Shown here one piece after another: positions 8,307 through 17,239 of a stretch of 64,000 nucleotides of DNA (position 1 is the first letter of the stretch; each line of letters opens with the position of its first letter). The DNA lies in assembly GCF_046719735.1 (NCBI RefSeq), contig NZ_JAUTWQ010000010.1, positions 1-64,000 on the forward strand. Direction: 5' to 3'. A program made the translations under genes and the position numbers. This DNA comes from Halobacillus_B rhizosphaerae (lineage in GTDB: Bacteria; Bacillota; Bacilli; Bacillales; Halobacillaceae). The notes below the pieces were generated by a model. The model did no database searches. It was given only the letters and a program-made list of their open reading frames with translations, and was not told the DNA's origin.

Positions 8307-10184
8307 ATCTTCTTCCATTAAATGTTCTAACGGAATTTTTCTTTCGATATAAATTTGGTGCCACAGCATAAACATTAGGACGGTCCAAATCTTGCGGCTA
8401 TAGTCACCTTTCCCCTGACAATGAGCTTCCAATAGATTCAGAATGTATGGCTTGTCAATAAGATAACTCGTTTCGCTTTCATGAATTAACGTTCTCGCCC
8501 ACTCATTCAATTCATCTTTTAGCCAGTGACGAATAGGAACAGGGAAGCCAAGTTTTTTACGGTCGAGTACATGATCAGGAATAATCCCTCTGGATGCTTG
8601 CCTTAAAATGCTCTTCGTTGTTCCATCAGCAATTTTCAGATCTACCGGAATTTCTCTAGCGGCTTTAAACACTTCTTTATCTAGAAAAGGAACACGCAGC
8701 TCAAGTGAATGCGCCATCGTCATTTTATCAGCTTTCAGAAGGATATCTCCGCGCATCCAAGTGTGGATATCTATATACTGCATTTGGTTAACCAGATCAT
8801 ATGAACCTGCATTTTGATAAAGAGATTCAGTCACCTTTTGATAAGGCAGTTCATGACGGTAGTCTTTGAGGAGCGCTTGTTTCTCTGCTTCTTCAAACAT
8901 TTTAGCGTTTCCGATATAACGATCTTTAAGTGGTGTGGTTCCTCTTTGTAAGAAACTCTTACCTCTTACTCCTTCCGGAAGCACATCCGCTACTTTTCCG
9001 ATCATCTTCTGAAGGGTGCTGGGAATATGCTGAAATGCTTTCAGTGACTCCGGCTCCCGGTAAATATTATATCCACCAAACAATTCATCACTGCCTTCGC
9101 CGGAAAGCACGACAGTGACGTGCTTACGTGCCTCACGAGCAACAAAATAAAGCGGCACACAGGCAGGATCAGCTAATGGATCATCCATATGATACATAAT
9201 CTTAGGAAGCTTCTGCACATATTCTTCTGGTGTAATCATATAAGAAATATTCTCTACTCCTAATTTTTCAGCAGTTTCTTTCGCAACATCTACTTCAGAG
9301 TAGCCTTCTCGTTCAAACCCTACAGAGAAAGTTTTAATATTAGGGTTAAATTGCTTCGCCATAGCGACAATAATAGTAGAGTCAATGCCCCCAGACAGAA
9401 AAGAACCTACAGGAACGTCACTTCGCATATGTTTATTTACCGAATCAAACATCACATCTTGGATCTTGCTGATCCAATCAGTCTTGCTCATTAATTTAGG
9501 CTGAAAGGTTGCGTGGAAATAGCGATGAAACTCGATAGATTCCCCCGGCTTCTTAACGAAATAATGACCTGGTTCAACTTTATGAATACCTTCTGTTAAG
9601 GTCATTGGTTCTGGTGCAAATTGATAACTTAAGTAATGCTGAAGCGCATCCGTGTTCACTACTTCATTTTGTTTAGCCACGGTCAGGCTTTTTTTCTCAG
9701 AAGCAAAGTACATCCCATCCTCTTCGGAAGCATAAAAAAGAGGTTTGATACCAAAAGGGTCTCTTGAACCATAAAGAGTTTGTTCCTGCTTGTCCCAAAT
9801 AAGGATAGCAAACATACCACGCAATTCTTGAAAGGCACGTTCTCTTTTTTGATGAAACAGAGCTGCAATCACTTCTGTATCCGATTCAGTTGCAAATGTA
9901 GCACCCTGCTCTTTTAACTCTTCTCGCAGTTCTACATAATTATAAATTTCCCCGTTAAAAACCATCCAATAACGGTCATTTTCATAGCTCAGCGGCTGGT
10001 GACCACTTTCAATATCAATAATGCTTAATCTTCGAAACCCAAAGGATATATAATCATCGTGAAAGAAACCTTCATCATCAGGTCCACGATGAGTAATTAA
10101 ATCATTGCGATATTTGAACGTCGCTTGTTGTTCGTCATCAGGGAGGGAAGGAAGATCTCTAATCATTCCAATAAATCCACACAT
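8271..10184 (-). CDS. asnB: Asparagine synthase (glutamine-hydrolysing)
   Basis: 637 residues. It makes asparagine from aspartate, glutamine and ATP. The N-terminal class II glutaminase domain begins MCGFIG, so Cys2 becomes the nucleophile after Met removal. The C-terminal synthetase domain has the ATP-binding PP-loop SGGIDST near residue 260 and SGEGSDELFGGY near 360. Position next to metK matches B. subtilis asnB rather than the paralogues asnH and asnO. The long C-terminus runs through the convergent overlap with the C39-peptidase gene. Confidence 0.96.
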   Translation of the reverse strand: MCGFIGMIRDLPSLPDDEQQATFKYRNDLITHRGPDDEGFFHDDYISFGFRRLSIIDIESGHQPLSYENDRYWMVFNGEIYNYVELREELKEQGATFATESDTEVIAALFHQKRERAFQELRGMFAILIWDKQEQTLYGSRDPFGIKPLFYASEEDGMYFASEKKSLTVAKQNEVVNTDALQHYLSYQFAPEPMTLTEGIHKVEPGHYFVKKPGESIEFHRYFHATFQPKLMSKTDWISKIQDVMFDSVNKHMRSDVPVGSFLSGGIDSTIIVAMAKQFNPNIKTFSVGFEREGYSEVDVAKETAEKLGVENISYMITPEEYVQKLPKIMYHMDDPLADPACVPLYFVAREARKHVTVVLSGEGSDELFGGYNIYREPESLKAFQHIPSTLQKMIGKVADVLPEGVRGKSFLQRGTTPLKDRYIGNAKMFEEAEKQALLKDYRHELPYQKVTESLYQNAGSYDLVNQMQYIDIHTWMRGDILLKADKMTMAHSLELRVPFLDKEVFKAAREIPVDLKIADGTTKSILRQASRGIIPDHVLDRKKLGFPVPIRHWLKDELNEWARTLIHESETSYLIDKPYILNLLEAHCQGKGDYSRKIWTVLMFMLWHQIYIERKIPLEHLMEEDKTRSKLTASRS

Positions 10185-10293
10185 AGACGTTCCTCACTTT
10201 CTTTTTTGCTGTCTAAACTTACGAGTCAAAATTATACCATAAATCAATGACCTCTTCGAGAGCCTATATTGGTCATTTTATGTAATATTCCCT

Positions 10294-10332
10294 AAAAAAA
10301 ACATCGTTCTTGAAATTTACCCAAGAACGATG
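10294..10332 (-). terminator. metK terminator
   Basis: CATCGTTCTTG and CAAGAACGATG form an 11-base stem followed on the minus strand by eight T. It lies 8 bases after the metK stop. Confidence 0.9.
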
Positions 10333-10339
10333 CGCGTAT

Positions 10340-11539
10340 TTATTGGTTTAGATAACTGTTCAGCTCTTCTGCTTTATCTGTTTTCTCCCACGGAAACTCA
10401 ACATCGGTTCGGCCAAAGTGCCCGTAAGCAGCTGTTTGACGATAGATTGGACGTCTGAGATCAAGCATTTTGATAATTCCGGCAGGGCGGAGATCAAATA
10501 AATGACGCACCGCTTCGACAAGTGCCTCTTCAGAAACTTTTCCTGAACCATTAGTATTGATGGAAATTGAAACTGGCTGAGCTACTCCGATCGCATAGGC
10601 AAGCTGAACTTCACATGAATCTGCAAGCCCCGCAGCTACAATGTTCTTGGCTACATACCTTGCCGCATACGCTGCGGAACGGTCTACTTTAGTCGCGTCT
10701 TTCCCGCTGAACGCTCCCCCGCCGTGACGAGCGTATCCTCCATAAGTATCCACGATAATCTTTCGACCTGTAAGGCCCGCATCACCCTGCGGCCCCCCGA
10801 TGACAAAGCGCCCTGTAGGATTAATAAAGTACTTTGTTTCCTTGTCAATCAATTTCTCTGGGACCACTGGCTCGATTACATGTTTTTTCAAATCGGATTG
10901 AATCTGCTCGAGCGTAATTTCTTCTGCGTGCTGTGTAGAAATAACGATCGTATCTACCCTTTTCGGCAGATCATTTTCATCATACTCGATGGTCACCTGC
11001 GTTTTACCATCCGGCCGCAAATAATCAAGCGTTCCATCATTGCGGACATCAGATAACCGTTTAGACAATTGGTGAGCAAGCGAAATGGGGAGCGGCATAA
11101 GCTCTTTTGTTTCATTATTTGCATAACCAAACATCAGTCCTTGATCCCCAGCGCCAATTGAGTCAATTTCTTGATCGCTCATTTGACCTTCTCTAGCTTC
11201 ATACGCTACATCTACGCCGCCGGCAATGTCCGGGGATTGCTCGTCAATAGCGGTCAAAACTGCACAGGTGTCCGCATCAAATCCATATTTAGCCCGGGTG
11301 TAGCCAATATCTTTGATGGTCTTACGAACAATTGCAGGAATATCTACATAAGTATTTGTGCTAATTTCACCAGATACGAGCACAAGGCCCGTGGTTACCG
11401 TGGTTTCACAAGCCACTCTTGCATTTGGATCGTTCTTTAAAATTTCGTCTAAGATGGCATCAGAGATCTGATCACAAATCTTATCAGGATGACCTTCTGT
11501 TACGGATTCTGATGTAAATAACCGACGATTGGCTGACAT
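10340..11539 (-). CDS. metK: S-adenosylmethionine synthetase
   Basis: 399 residues. It converts methionine and ATP to S-adenosylmethionine in the cytoplasm. Family signatures are clear: GHPDKICDQISDA at 16-28 (ATP and Mg), the GAGDQG hexapeptide near 120, and the GGGAFSGKD K+/phosphate-binding segment near 266. The start ATG follows GGAGGAG. It is monocistronic, controlled by a SAM-I riboswitch about 180 bases upstream, which gives direct end-product feedback. Confidence 0.98.
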   Translation of the reverse strand: MSANRRLFTSESVTEGHPDKICDQISDAILDEILKNDPNARVACETTVTTGLVLVSGEISTNTYVDIPAIVRKTIKDIGYTRAKYGFDADTCAVLTAIDEQSPDIAGGVDVAYEAREGQMSDQEIDSIGAGDQGLMFGYANNETKELMPLPISLAHQLSKRLSDVRNDGTLDYLRPDGKTQVTIEYDENDLPKRVDTIVISTQHAEEITLEQIQSDLKKHVIEPVVPEKLIDKETKYFINPTGRFVIGGPQGDAGLTGRKIIVDTYGGYARHGGGAFSGKDATKVDRSAAYAARYVAKNIVAAGLADSCEVQLAYAIGVAQPVSISINTNGSGKVSEEALVEAVRHLFDLRPAGIIKMLDLRRPIYRQTAAYGHFGRTDVEFPWEKTDKAEELNSYLNQ

Positions 11540-11718
11540 TCTCTAAAACTCCTCCTTCAACATGACACGAATAGTAGACGGAACTCTTTACCAGTATGTG
11601 TGTAGAAACTAATAAGTCTTCATTTATATGTGGAACATACGTCCATGTCACCACCTATTAGTCAAACCATAGGTGTAGCTGTCTTACACAGCCGTGACGA
11701 ATATTTCCCTTAAAAAAA

Positions 11719-11750
11719 GAAAAAACCCTTCCTTACTAGAGGAAAGGGGC
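11719..11750 (-). terminator. Riboswitch-controlled terminator of metK
   Basis: On the minus strand CCCCTTTCC and GGAAGGG form a stem followed by TTTTTTC, immediately downstream of the SAM-I aptamer. It should form when SAM is bound. Confidence 0.85.
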
Positions 11751-11762
11751 TGCATCCTTTCG

Positions 11763-11880
11763 CTCTTATCGTCCAAGTAACTGGTTACCAGTACTTGCTT
11801 CAGGTTAGCACCGTGCCATTAACAAATGACGGGTTGCCGGGTTTCAAAGGGCCTGTCCCTCCACCAACTCTGGATAAGAG
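11763..11880 (-). ncRNA. SAM-I riboswitch (S box)
   Basis: The minus strand begins CTCTTATCCAGAGTTGGTGG and ends with GATAAGAG, which pair as P1. Between them are the conserved S-box segments GAGGGACAGGCCC, GAAACCCGGCAACC and GGTGCTAA with the CCTG partner. This is a textbook SAM-I aptamer, here controlling metK through the terminator at 11719-11750. Confidence 0.96.
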
Positions 11881-11897
11881 AGTTTCCGTTCGAAATT

Positions 11898-11926
11898 ATC
11901 GTATCGAAATACCCTGTTAATGTCAA
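11898..11926 (-). promoter_or_regulatory. metK promoter
   Basis: TTGACA (11926-11921), a 17-base spacer and TACGAT (11903-11898) on the minus strand lie just upstream of the S box. Confidence 0.75.
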
Positions 11927-12203
11927 TAAAACCGCAATGAACGTTGTTAAATATGGTTTTAAAAATTTTTTACCCCCATTATCCCTGAGGCAATAATGAT
12001 CTTTTCCTATAAGGAAAGAAAGGTGCAGGAAGTAACTGACATACAACAGGGTTAAGAGTATAATGAGGATACAGTGTCATCATTTCAAAGAAAATCAAGT
12101 TTTTGATTATTAGTATGGATTATTAAAAGCAATGTGTTATACTAATGGTCAGAAAAAACTCAATGCTTTATTTAAATTTTTTTATAAAGGCGGGAAGACA
12201 CAT

Positions 12204-13793
12204 ATGAGTGCCATTAACCAAATGTCTGAATTGAACCAACTATTAGCAGAAGAGCATGTACAGCACCAATTATCAGTACCACAACTGGTAAAAAAGATTC
12301 TTTCCCGTAATGAGGGTACCTTAACTGATCAAGGCGCTATTCAAGCCACTACTGGTGCTTATACTGGAAGATCACCAAAAGACAAATTTATTGTTAAAGA
12401 TGAAGACTCCGAGTCAAAAGTAGACTGGGGAAATATCAACCAGTCTATTGATGAAGATACTTTTGTTAACCTGTATCATAAAGTCCTAGAATACTTAAAA
12501 GACAGAAACGAATTATTTGTTTTCAAAGGATATGCCGGCGCTGATAAGAAGTACCGCCTTCCTATTCAAGTAATCAATGAATTCGCGTGGCACAACTTGT
12601 TTTCACGACAAATGTTTATTCCTTTAGATGAGGAAGATAAGCAGGAACATGAAGCTGAGTTTACTGTAGTGTCGGCCCCTACATTTAAAGCCGAACCCGA
12701 AATTGACGGCACTAACTCCGAAGCTTTCATTATGGTCTCTTTCAAGCACCGCATTGTTTTAATTGGCGGTACGGAATATGCAGGCGAAATTAAGAAATCT
12801 ATTTTCTCCGTGATGAACTATTTACTGCCTCAGAAGAACATACTCCCTATGCATTGTTCAGCAAACGTGGGGCCAGAAGGAGACGTGGCCTTGTTTTTCG
12901 GTCTGTCCGGCACAGGAAAAACTACACTGTCTGCAGATCCCGGACGTCGCTTAATCGGGGACGATGAACATGCTTGGTCCAACCACGGCGTTTTTAATAT
13001 TGAAGGCGGCTGCTATGCAAAATGCATCAACCTTTCAAAGGAAAAAGAGCCGCAGATTTTTGATGCGATTCACTTCGGTTCTGTACTTGAAAATGTAGTA
13101 CTGGATGAGTCTTCTCATGTTCCTGACTATAATGATACTTCGTTGACTGAGAATACGAGAGCCGCTTATCCACTAGAGCATATTCAAAACATTGTCCAGC
13201 CAAGTATTGCTGGTCATCCGAATACGATTATCTTTCTAACTGCTGATGCTACAGGAGTGCTGCCTCCGATTAGTAAACTTACTAAAGAACAAGCTATGTA
13301 CCATTTTTTAAGCGGTTACACAAGTAAACTTGCAGGAACGGAACGTGGAGTTACTTCTCCTCAAGCAACGTTCTCAGCATGCTTCGGTTCCCCATTCCTT
13401 CCGCTTGCACCTTCTGCTTACGCTGAAATGCTTGGGGAGAAAATTGATCAGTTTAACTCTGAAGTTTATCTCGTTAATACAGGCTGGACAGGAGGAGCTT
13501 ACGGCGAAGGTGAACGAATGAATCTCTCTTATACTAGAGCCATGATTCACGCGGCACTTGAAGGCGAATTAAATTCAGTAGAAACGTATCAGGACCCAGT
13601 GTTTGGATTGAATATTCCAGCCCACTGCCCAGGAGTTCCAAGCGAAGTGTTAATTCCGAGAAAGACATGGAAAGATCCTGAACAATATGATTTAAAGGCT
13701 AAAGAATTAGCTGAGAAGTTTCATAGCAACTTTAAGAAATTTACTAAGGCAAGTTCTGAAATTAAGCAAGCAGGACCTGTTTATCAAGGATAA
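12204..13793 (+). CDS. pckA: Phosphoenolpyruvate carboxykinase (ATP)
   Basis: 529 residues. It converts oxaloacetate and ATP to PEP, CO2 and ADP, the first committed step of gluconeogenesis. The ATP-type P-loop GLSGTGKTTLS is near residues 233-243, followed by the metal-binding IGDDEHAWSN segment. The frame is open from 12132, but the ATG at 12204 follows AAAGGCGGG and matches homologues. A TATACT element at 12138-12143 could be the -10, with no good -35. In B. subtilis the gene is repressed on glucose by CcpN; I cannot identify an operator here. Confidence 0.97.
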   Translation: MSAINQMSELNQLLAEEHVQHQLSVPQLVKKILSRNEGTLTDQGAIQATTGAYTGRSPKDKFIVKDEDSESKVDWGNINQSIDEDTFVNLYHKVLEYLKDRNELFVFKGYAGADKKYRLPIQVINEFAWHNLFSRQMFIPLDEEDKQEHEAEFTVVSAPTFKAEPEIDGTNSEAFIMVSFKHRIVLIGGTEYAGEIKKSIFSVMNYLLPQKNILPMHCSANVGPEGDVALFFGLSGTGKTTLSADPGRRLIGDDEHAWSNHGVFNIEGGCYAKCINLSKEKEPQIFDAIHFGSVLENVVLDESSHVPDYNDTSLTENTRAAYPLEHIQNIVQPSIAGHPNTIIFLTADATGVLPPISKLTKEQAMYHFLSGYTSKLAGTERGVTSPQATFSACFGSPFLPLAPSAYAEMLGEKIDQFNSEVYLVNTGWTGGAYGEGERMNLSYTRAMIHAALEGELNSVETYQDPVFGLNIPAHCPGVPSEVLIPRKTWKDPEQYDLKAKELAEKFHSNFKKFTKASSEIKQAGPVYQG

Positions 13794-13830
13794 AAAATTT
13801 ATGATTTAATCTCTTCACATTATAAAATTA

Positions 13831-13865
13831 GAAGGCAGGCAATCTCATGATTGCCTGCCTTCTTT
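13831..13865. terminator. pckA/ytkD bidirectional terminator
   Basis: GAAGGCAGGCAAT and ATTGCCTGCCTTC form a 13-base perfect stem between two convergent genes. Confidence 0.85.
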
Positions 13866-13867
13866 GG

Positions 13868-14347
13868 TCAGAGTTCATTTTCAATTTTCGTTTGGATGTA
13901 CTCCATACATTGGGGAAGAACTTCATCCTTCATCATGAAACTAAAACGATCATTAGAAGCCATGGTTTCCGGCAGCCTTTCAAATAAAACGGGACCAAGC
14001 GTTTCAAAGTAATGCTCCTGTACCACTAATTCTGAAATCGTAGCGAAATATACATTCTTAATAATCGTCCCGCCTTTGCCAGCTACATGATATTGACCAA
14101 TGTAGTTCAAATCAAGAACTTCTGCCCCTGTTTCTTCTTTTACTTCTCTAATGGCCGCTTGTTCTGGTGTCTCTCCTTCTTCAACTTTACCACCAGGAAA
14201 TTCAATCCCACGATCCTTATGCTTTGTTAGTAACCAGCGGTTCTTATACCGGCAAATGACCCACACATGTTTCGGACAACTCGAAAATGGATGATCTTCA
14301 AATGATAGCGTAACTTGATTTCGGTAAAAATCGTAAAATGTTTTCAT
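13868..14347 (-). CDS. ytkD: Nudix hydrolase YtkD
   Basis: 159 residues with a complete Nudix box at about 52-74 (GGKVEEGETPEQAAIREVKE then ETGAE), so metal-dependent hydrolysis of a nucleoside diphosphate-linked substrate is expected. B. subtilis YtkD acts on 8-oxo-dGTP as an antimutator and has been tied to RNA 5'-end processing; which applies here is not visible. Its place convergent with pckA is the same as in B. subtilis. Confidence 0.88.
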   Translation of the reverse strand: MKTFYDFYRNQVTLSFEDHPFSSCPKHVWVICRYKNRWLLTKHKDRGIEFPGGKVEEGETPEQAAIREVKEETGAEVLDLNYIGQYHVAGKGGTIIKNVYFATISELVVQEHYFETLGPVLFERLPETMASNDRFSFMMKDEVLPQCMEYIQTKIENEL

Positions 14348-14616
14348 GTTTGATCAACTGCCTTTTATTCCTGATTAGCTGCAATAGACCTTTTCATTAG
14401 CAACTACTTTCGTAAGTACTGAAACGTCTTTATAAAGCGTACCATAAGCAGATCTAAATACAAACCTGGAATTCCTTTTTGGGTTACTTTGCTGATACTG
14501 ATATTATTCCTGTAATCGAATTAGAGTAAACCCTAAAGGTGATTATTGTATATAATGAAACTTTTTTCCTTTTCACTCGTATATGTTACTAGAGACTATA
14601 TTTAAAGGAGGATTCG

Positions 14617-15459
14617 ATGAAACATAAATTAATGCTGCTTATGTCACTCTTATTAGTGATTGGATTAATGGGCGCCTGCTCCAGTACGGAAGGGTCAAAA
14701 ATTGCAGATATTTATTCAAAATCAACTGCGGCAAGTAAAGATCTTAACAGCTTTTCCATGAAAGCAGATTCGGTTCAATGGGTCCGAATGGGAGATATGG
14801 AAAGCAAAAAGACTGCAAACGGAAAAGAAATACCCGGCGGCATACCTATGCAAACCACCATTGATGCCGATATCCAGATTGACCCCGCCGCTTTTCACCA
14901 ACATGTAACATCGATGGGCCAGACCACAGAGCAATATTATACTAAGGATGGCTTTTACATGTCCTCACCTGGCAGTGAAAAGTGGATGAAAGCTCCCAAA
15001 GAATATTTGGATCAGTTAAATCAATTAGCAGCGGCTCAGAAGACACCCGCTCAACAATTAGAGAAGCTGCAAGATTATGTAGACGAGTTTGATTTAGATC
15101 AAAAGGATGGTCAATACATTCTTTCCTTTCATTCAGAAGGGGAAAATGTGAAAGACCTCCTTAAAGATACAATGAAAGAAACATTCCCAGAAGGAAAACT
15201 TCCGGAGGACTTGTTGGATAAAGTAACCATTAAAAATGTAGATTATACATTTAAGATAGATAAAGAGTCCTACTATCCCACAGCGATTGATATGGAAATG
15301 AATTTCACTATCGATGATCAAGGCAAGAAAACTCACATAAAGCAAACCTTAAATGGAGTATATAGCGACTATAATCAAATTGGAGAAATAAGTGTTCCAG
15401 CTAAAATCCAAAAATCTGCCAAAGAACTCTCCGACATGCAATCCCTGCTAGACCAGTAA
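14617..15459 (+). CDS. Lipoprotein, DUF6612-like
   Basis: 280 residues with a lipoprotein signal: charged MKHK, a hydrophobic core and the lipobox LMGAC with Cys21. The mature part has an alternating pattern of polar beta strands, resembling the DUF6612/LolA-like lipoproteins common in Bacillales. These are thought to bind lipids or sense envelope state, but no function is established. AAAGGAGG precedes the ATG, and a strong terminator follows. It has no obvious partner gene. Confidence 0.7.
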   Translation: MKHKLMLLMSLLLVIGLMGACSSTEGSKIADIYSKSTAASKDLNSFSMKADSVQWVRMGDMESKKTANGKEIPGGIPMQTTIDADIQIDPAAFHQHVTSMGQTTEQYYTKDGFYMSSPGSEKWMKAPKEYLDQLNQLAAAQKTPAQQLEKLQDYVDEFDLDQKDGQYILSFHSEGENVKDLLKDTMKETFPEGKLPEDLLDKVTIKNVDYTFKIDKESYYPTAIDMEMNFTIDDQGKKTHIKQTLNGVYSDYNQIGEISVPAKIQKSAKELSDMQSLLDQ

Positions 15460-15484
15460 CGTTTGCTTGGTAGTAACAAATCAT

Positions 15485-15522
15485 GCTTGTAGAGAAGTTA
15501 TTCTTTCTCTACAAGCTTTTTT
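15485..15522 (+). terminator. Terminator of the DUF6612-like lipoprotein gene
   Basis: GCTTGTAGAGA and TCTCTACAAGC form a stem followed by TTTTTT, 26 bases after the stop codon. Confidence 0.9.
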
Positions 15523-15653
15523 GTGATTGCCTTGGATGAACTGCCAGCTCATTCAAGAATCGCACGCAGGGAATCGTATAGTTTCCGAGTAACTGCGTGT
15601 AATAAGAATTTCAAGATATTTTCGTGCCTCTACTTTCATTTTACCTTTCATTC

Positions 15654-15974
15654 TTATTCCGACAGATCCTCCAAAACACCCATCTCTTCAATTTGCTGTC
15701 TCGATTCTTCATTTCCCAGGTTATAAATCATTCGAAATGCAGTCTTCATTCCTTCATCATATTCATCATTAGCTTCATCCAGGTGATAAGGTAAAGCGGT
15801 AACATGAGCTCTGAAAAAAGATCGCACATCTGAATTATAAATTTCTTCAAACACTTCACGCAGCGCCATTACTTCTTCATTACTAGCTTCGATAATGAAA
15901 TCATCATTATTCGCATCATGGTTAATCGAAATTTCCCTTGTGCCGATGTTTACGTAATATTCCTTTTTATTCAT
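15654..15974 (-). CDS. Small acidic cytoplasmic protein, unknown function
   Basis: 106 residues, no signal peptide or membrane segment, and very acidic (many D/E in residues 20-45 and 65-106). Similar short proteins of about 100 residues, sometimes labelled hydrolase without evidence, occur next to ytkD/men loci in Bacillales; I do not recognise a catalytic motif. GGAGGGC lies a few bases before the ATG. It is monocistronic and precedes the men operon end by about 160 bases of gene-free DNA. Confidence 0.7.
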   Translation of the reverse strand: MNKKEYYVNIGTREISINHDANNDDFIIEASNEEVMALREVFEEIYNSDVRSFFRAHVTALPYHLDEANDEYDEGMKTAFRMIYNLGNEESRQQIEEMGVLEDLSE

Positions 15975-16132
15975 AATTCAGCCCTCCTGCTCTTTATTGT
16001 GAGCATTTGGCGTCATCCTTATTACAGAATCAAGGAATTAATCTTAACCATACATTAGCTTTCGATCTACAGGCTTCAACCTTTGATAAAAGCAAAACAA
16101 ACATATCAGCTAGATGAGAGCAAGAATAACTT

Positions 16133-17236
16133 CTATTGATAGGACTTCACATAGTTGCTTGTACTTAAAGATCGAAGAAATTCTTCATTCACTTCCACTC
16201 CAATCCCAGGTCCTGACGGAACATCAATTTCTCCATTTTCTACTTGGATCGAAGGGGTAACTATATCCTTATAGAAGTACCGGCATGAACTTGAGAGATC
16301 ACCTGGAATCGAAAAATTTTCTAAGGAAGAGAGCGCTAAGTTATGGGCTTTAGAAATACCACTTTCGACCATTCCACCGCACCAGACAGGGATTCCAGAT
16401 TCCCTACTTAAATCATGAATAGCTAAAGCTGCAGTTAATCCCCCAACACGACTGATTTTTATATTTAGAACCCGGCAGCTACCCAATTCGATCGCCTGCT
16501 TAGCGTCGTGGAAAGACGCTATCGATTCGTCCATACAAAGAGGTGTTGTTAGTTGTGATTGCAATTTCCTGTGCAAATAAAAATCTCCTGCTTGAAAAGG
16601 TTGTTCAATCATTAACAACCCCAATGTATCCAGTGATTTTAAATAAGGAATATCTTTTTCAGAGTAGGCGCCATTAGCATCGATCATTAGCGGGAGACCA
16701 GGATCGATCTCCTGAACTCTTTTTACCAACTCTTTCTCTTTTCCTCTTTCTACTTTAAGTTTATATCTTTGATAACCGCTGCTTTTTAAATAGGAAATAT
16801 CTTCTGCCAAATGGTCTGATAAACTGAGAACTGCCCCTGCTTTTACGCTATTTCTCACTCCGCCAATGAGTTCCTTAAGACTTTTGCCTTGCTGTTTACC
16901 GTATAAATCCCACACTGCCCCTTCTAAGCCTGCCTTTGCCATTGGGTGGCCCTTGACATAGGAAAACTTGTCCACAAGTTCTCGAGGGTGCGTAAGATCC
17001 TTAAATTTTAAATTAGGAAGCAGGATATCCACAATCACGTGCCAAGCTGTCTTTACCGTTTCAGAAGTATAAAAAGGAGTCGAGAAGGCGCTCACTTCCC
17101 CCCATCCCTTACGACCTTGCTCATCTTCCGCTTCAATAATTATTAATTCTCGATTAGTAATTGTACCCTGATGCGTTACAAATGACGTCCGCATTGGAAG
17201 CTCTGCGAGGTGCAGAGTAACCTGTTTAACATTCAT
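16133..17236 (-). CDS. menC: o-Succinylbenzoate synthase
   Basis: 367 residues of the enolase superfamily. MenC dehydrates SHCHC to o-succinylbenzoate in menaquinone synthesis. The catalytic lysine motif KLKVERG lies near 160, the metal ligands are in MIDANGAY (about 185) and EQPF (about 212), and DESI (about 237) is followed by KISRVGG. Some family members also racemise N-acylamino acids. It begins 3 bases after menE stops, so the two are translationally close and form the end of the operon. Confidence 0.94.
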   Translation of the reverse strand: MNVKQVTLHLAELPMRTSFVTHQGTITNRELIIIEAEDEQGRKGWGEVSAFSTPFYTSETVKTAWHVIVDILLPNLKFKDLTHPRELVDKFSYVKGHPMAKAGLEGAVWDLYGKQQGKSLKELIGGVRNSVKAGAVLSLSDHLAEDISYLKSSGYQRYKLKVERGKEKELVKRVQEIDPGLPLMIDANGAYSEKDIPYLKSLDTLGLLMIEQPFQAGDFYLHRKLQSQLTTPLCMDESIASFHDAKQAIELGSCRVLNIKISRVGGLTAALAIHDLSRESGIPVWCGGMVESGISKAHNLALSSLENFSIPGDLSSSCRYFYKDIVTPSIQVENGEIDVPSGPGIGVEVNEEFLRSLSTSNYVKSYQ

Positions 17237-17239
17237 TGA

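Noticed and set aside
11819..12046. 75-codon minus-strand frame over the SAM riboswitch region
   Set aside because: Occupies the riboswitch and its promoter; no homologue features.
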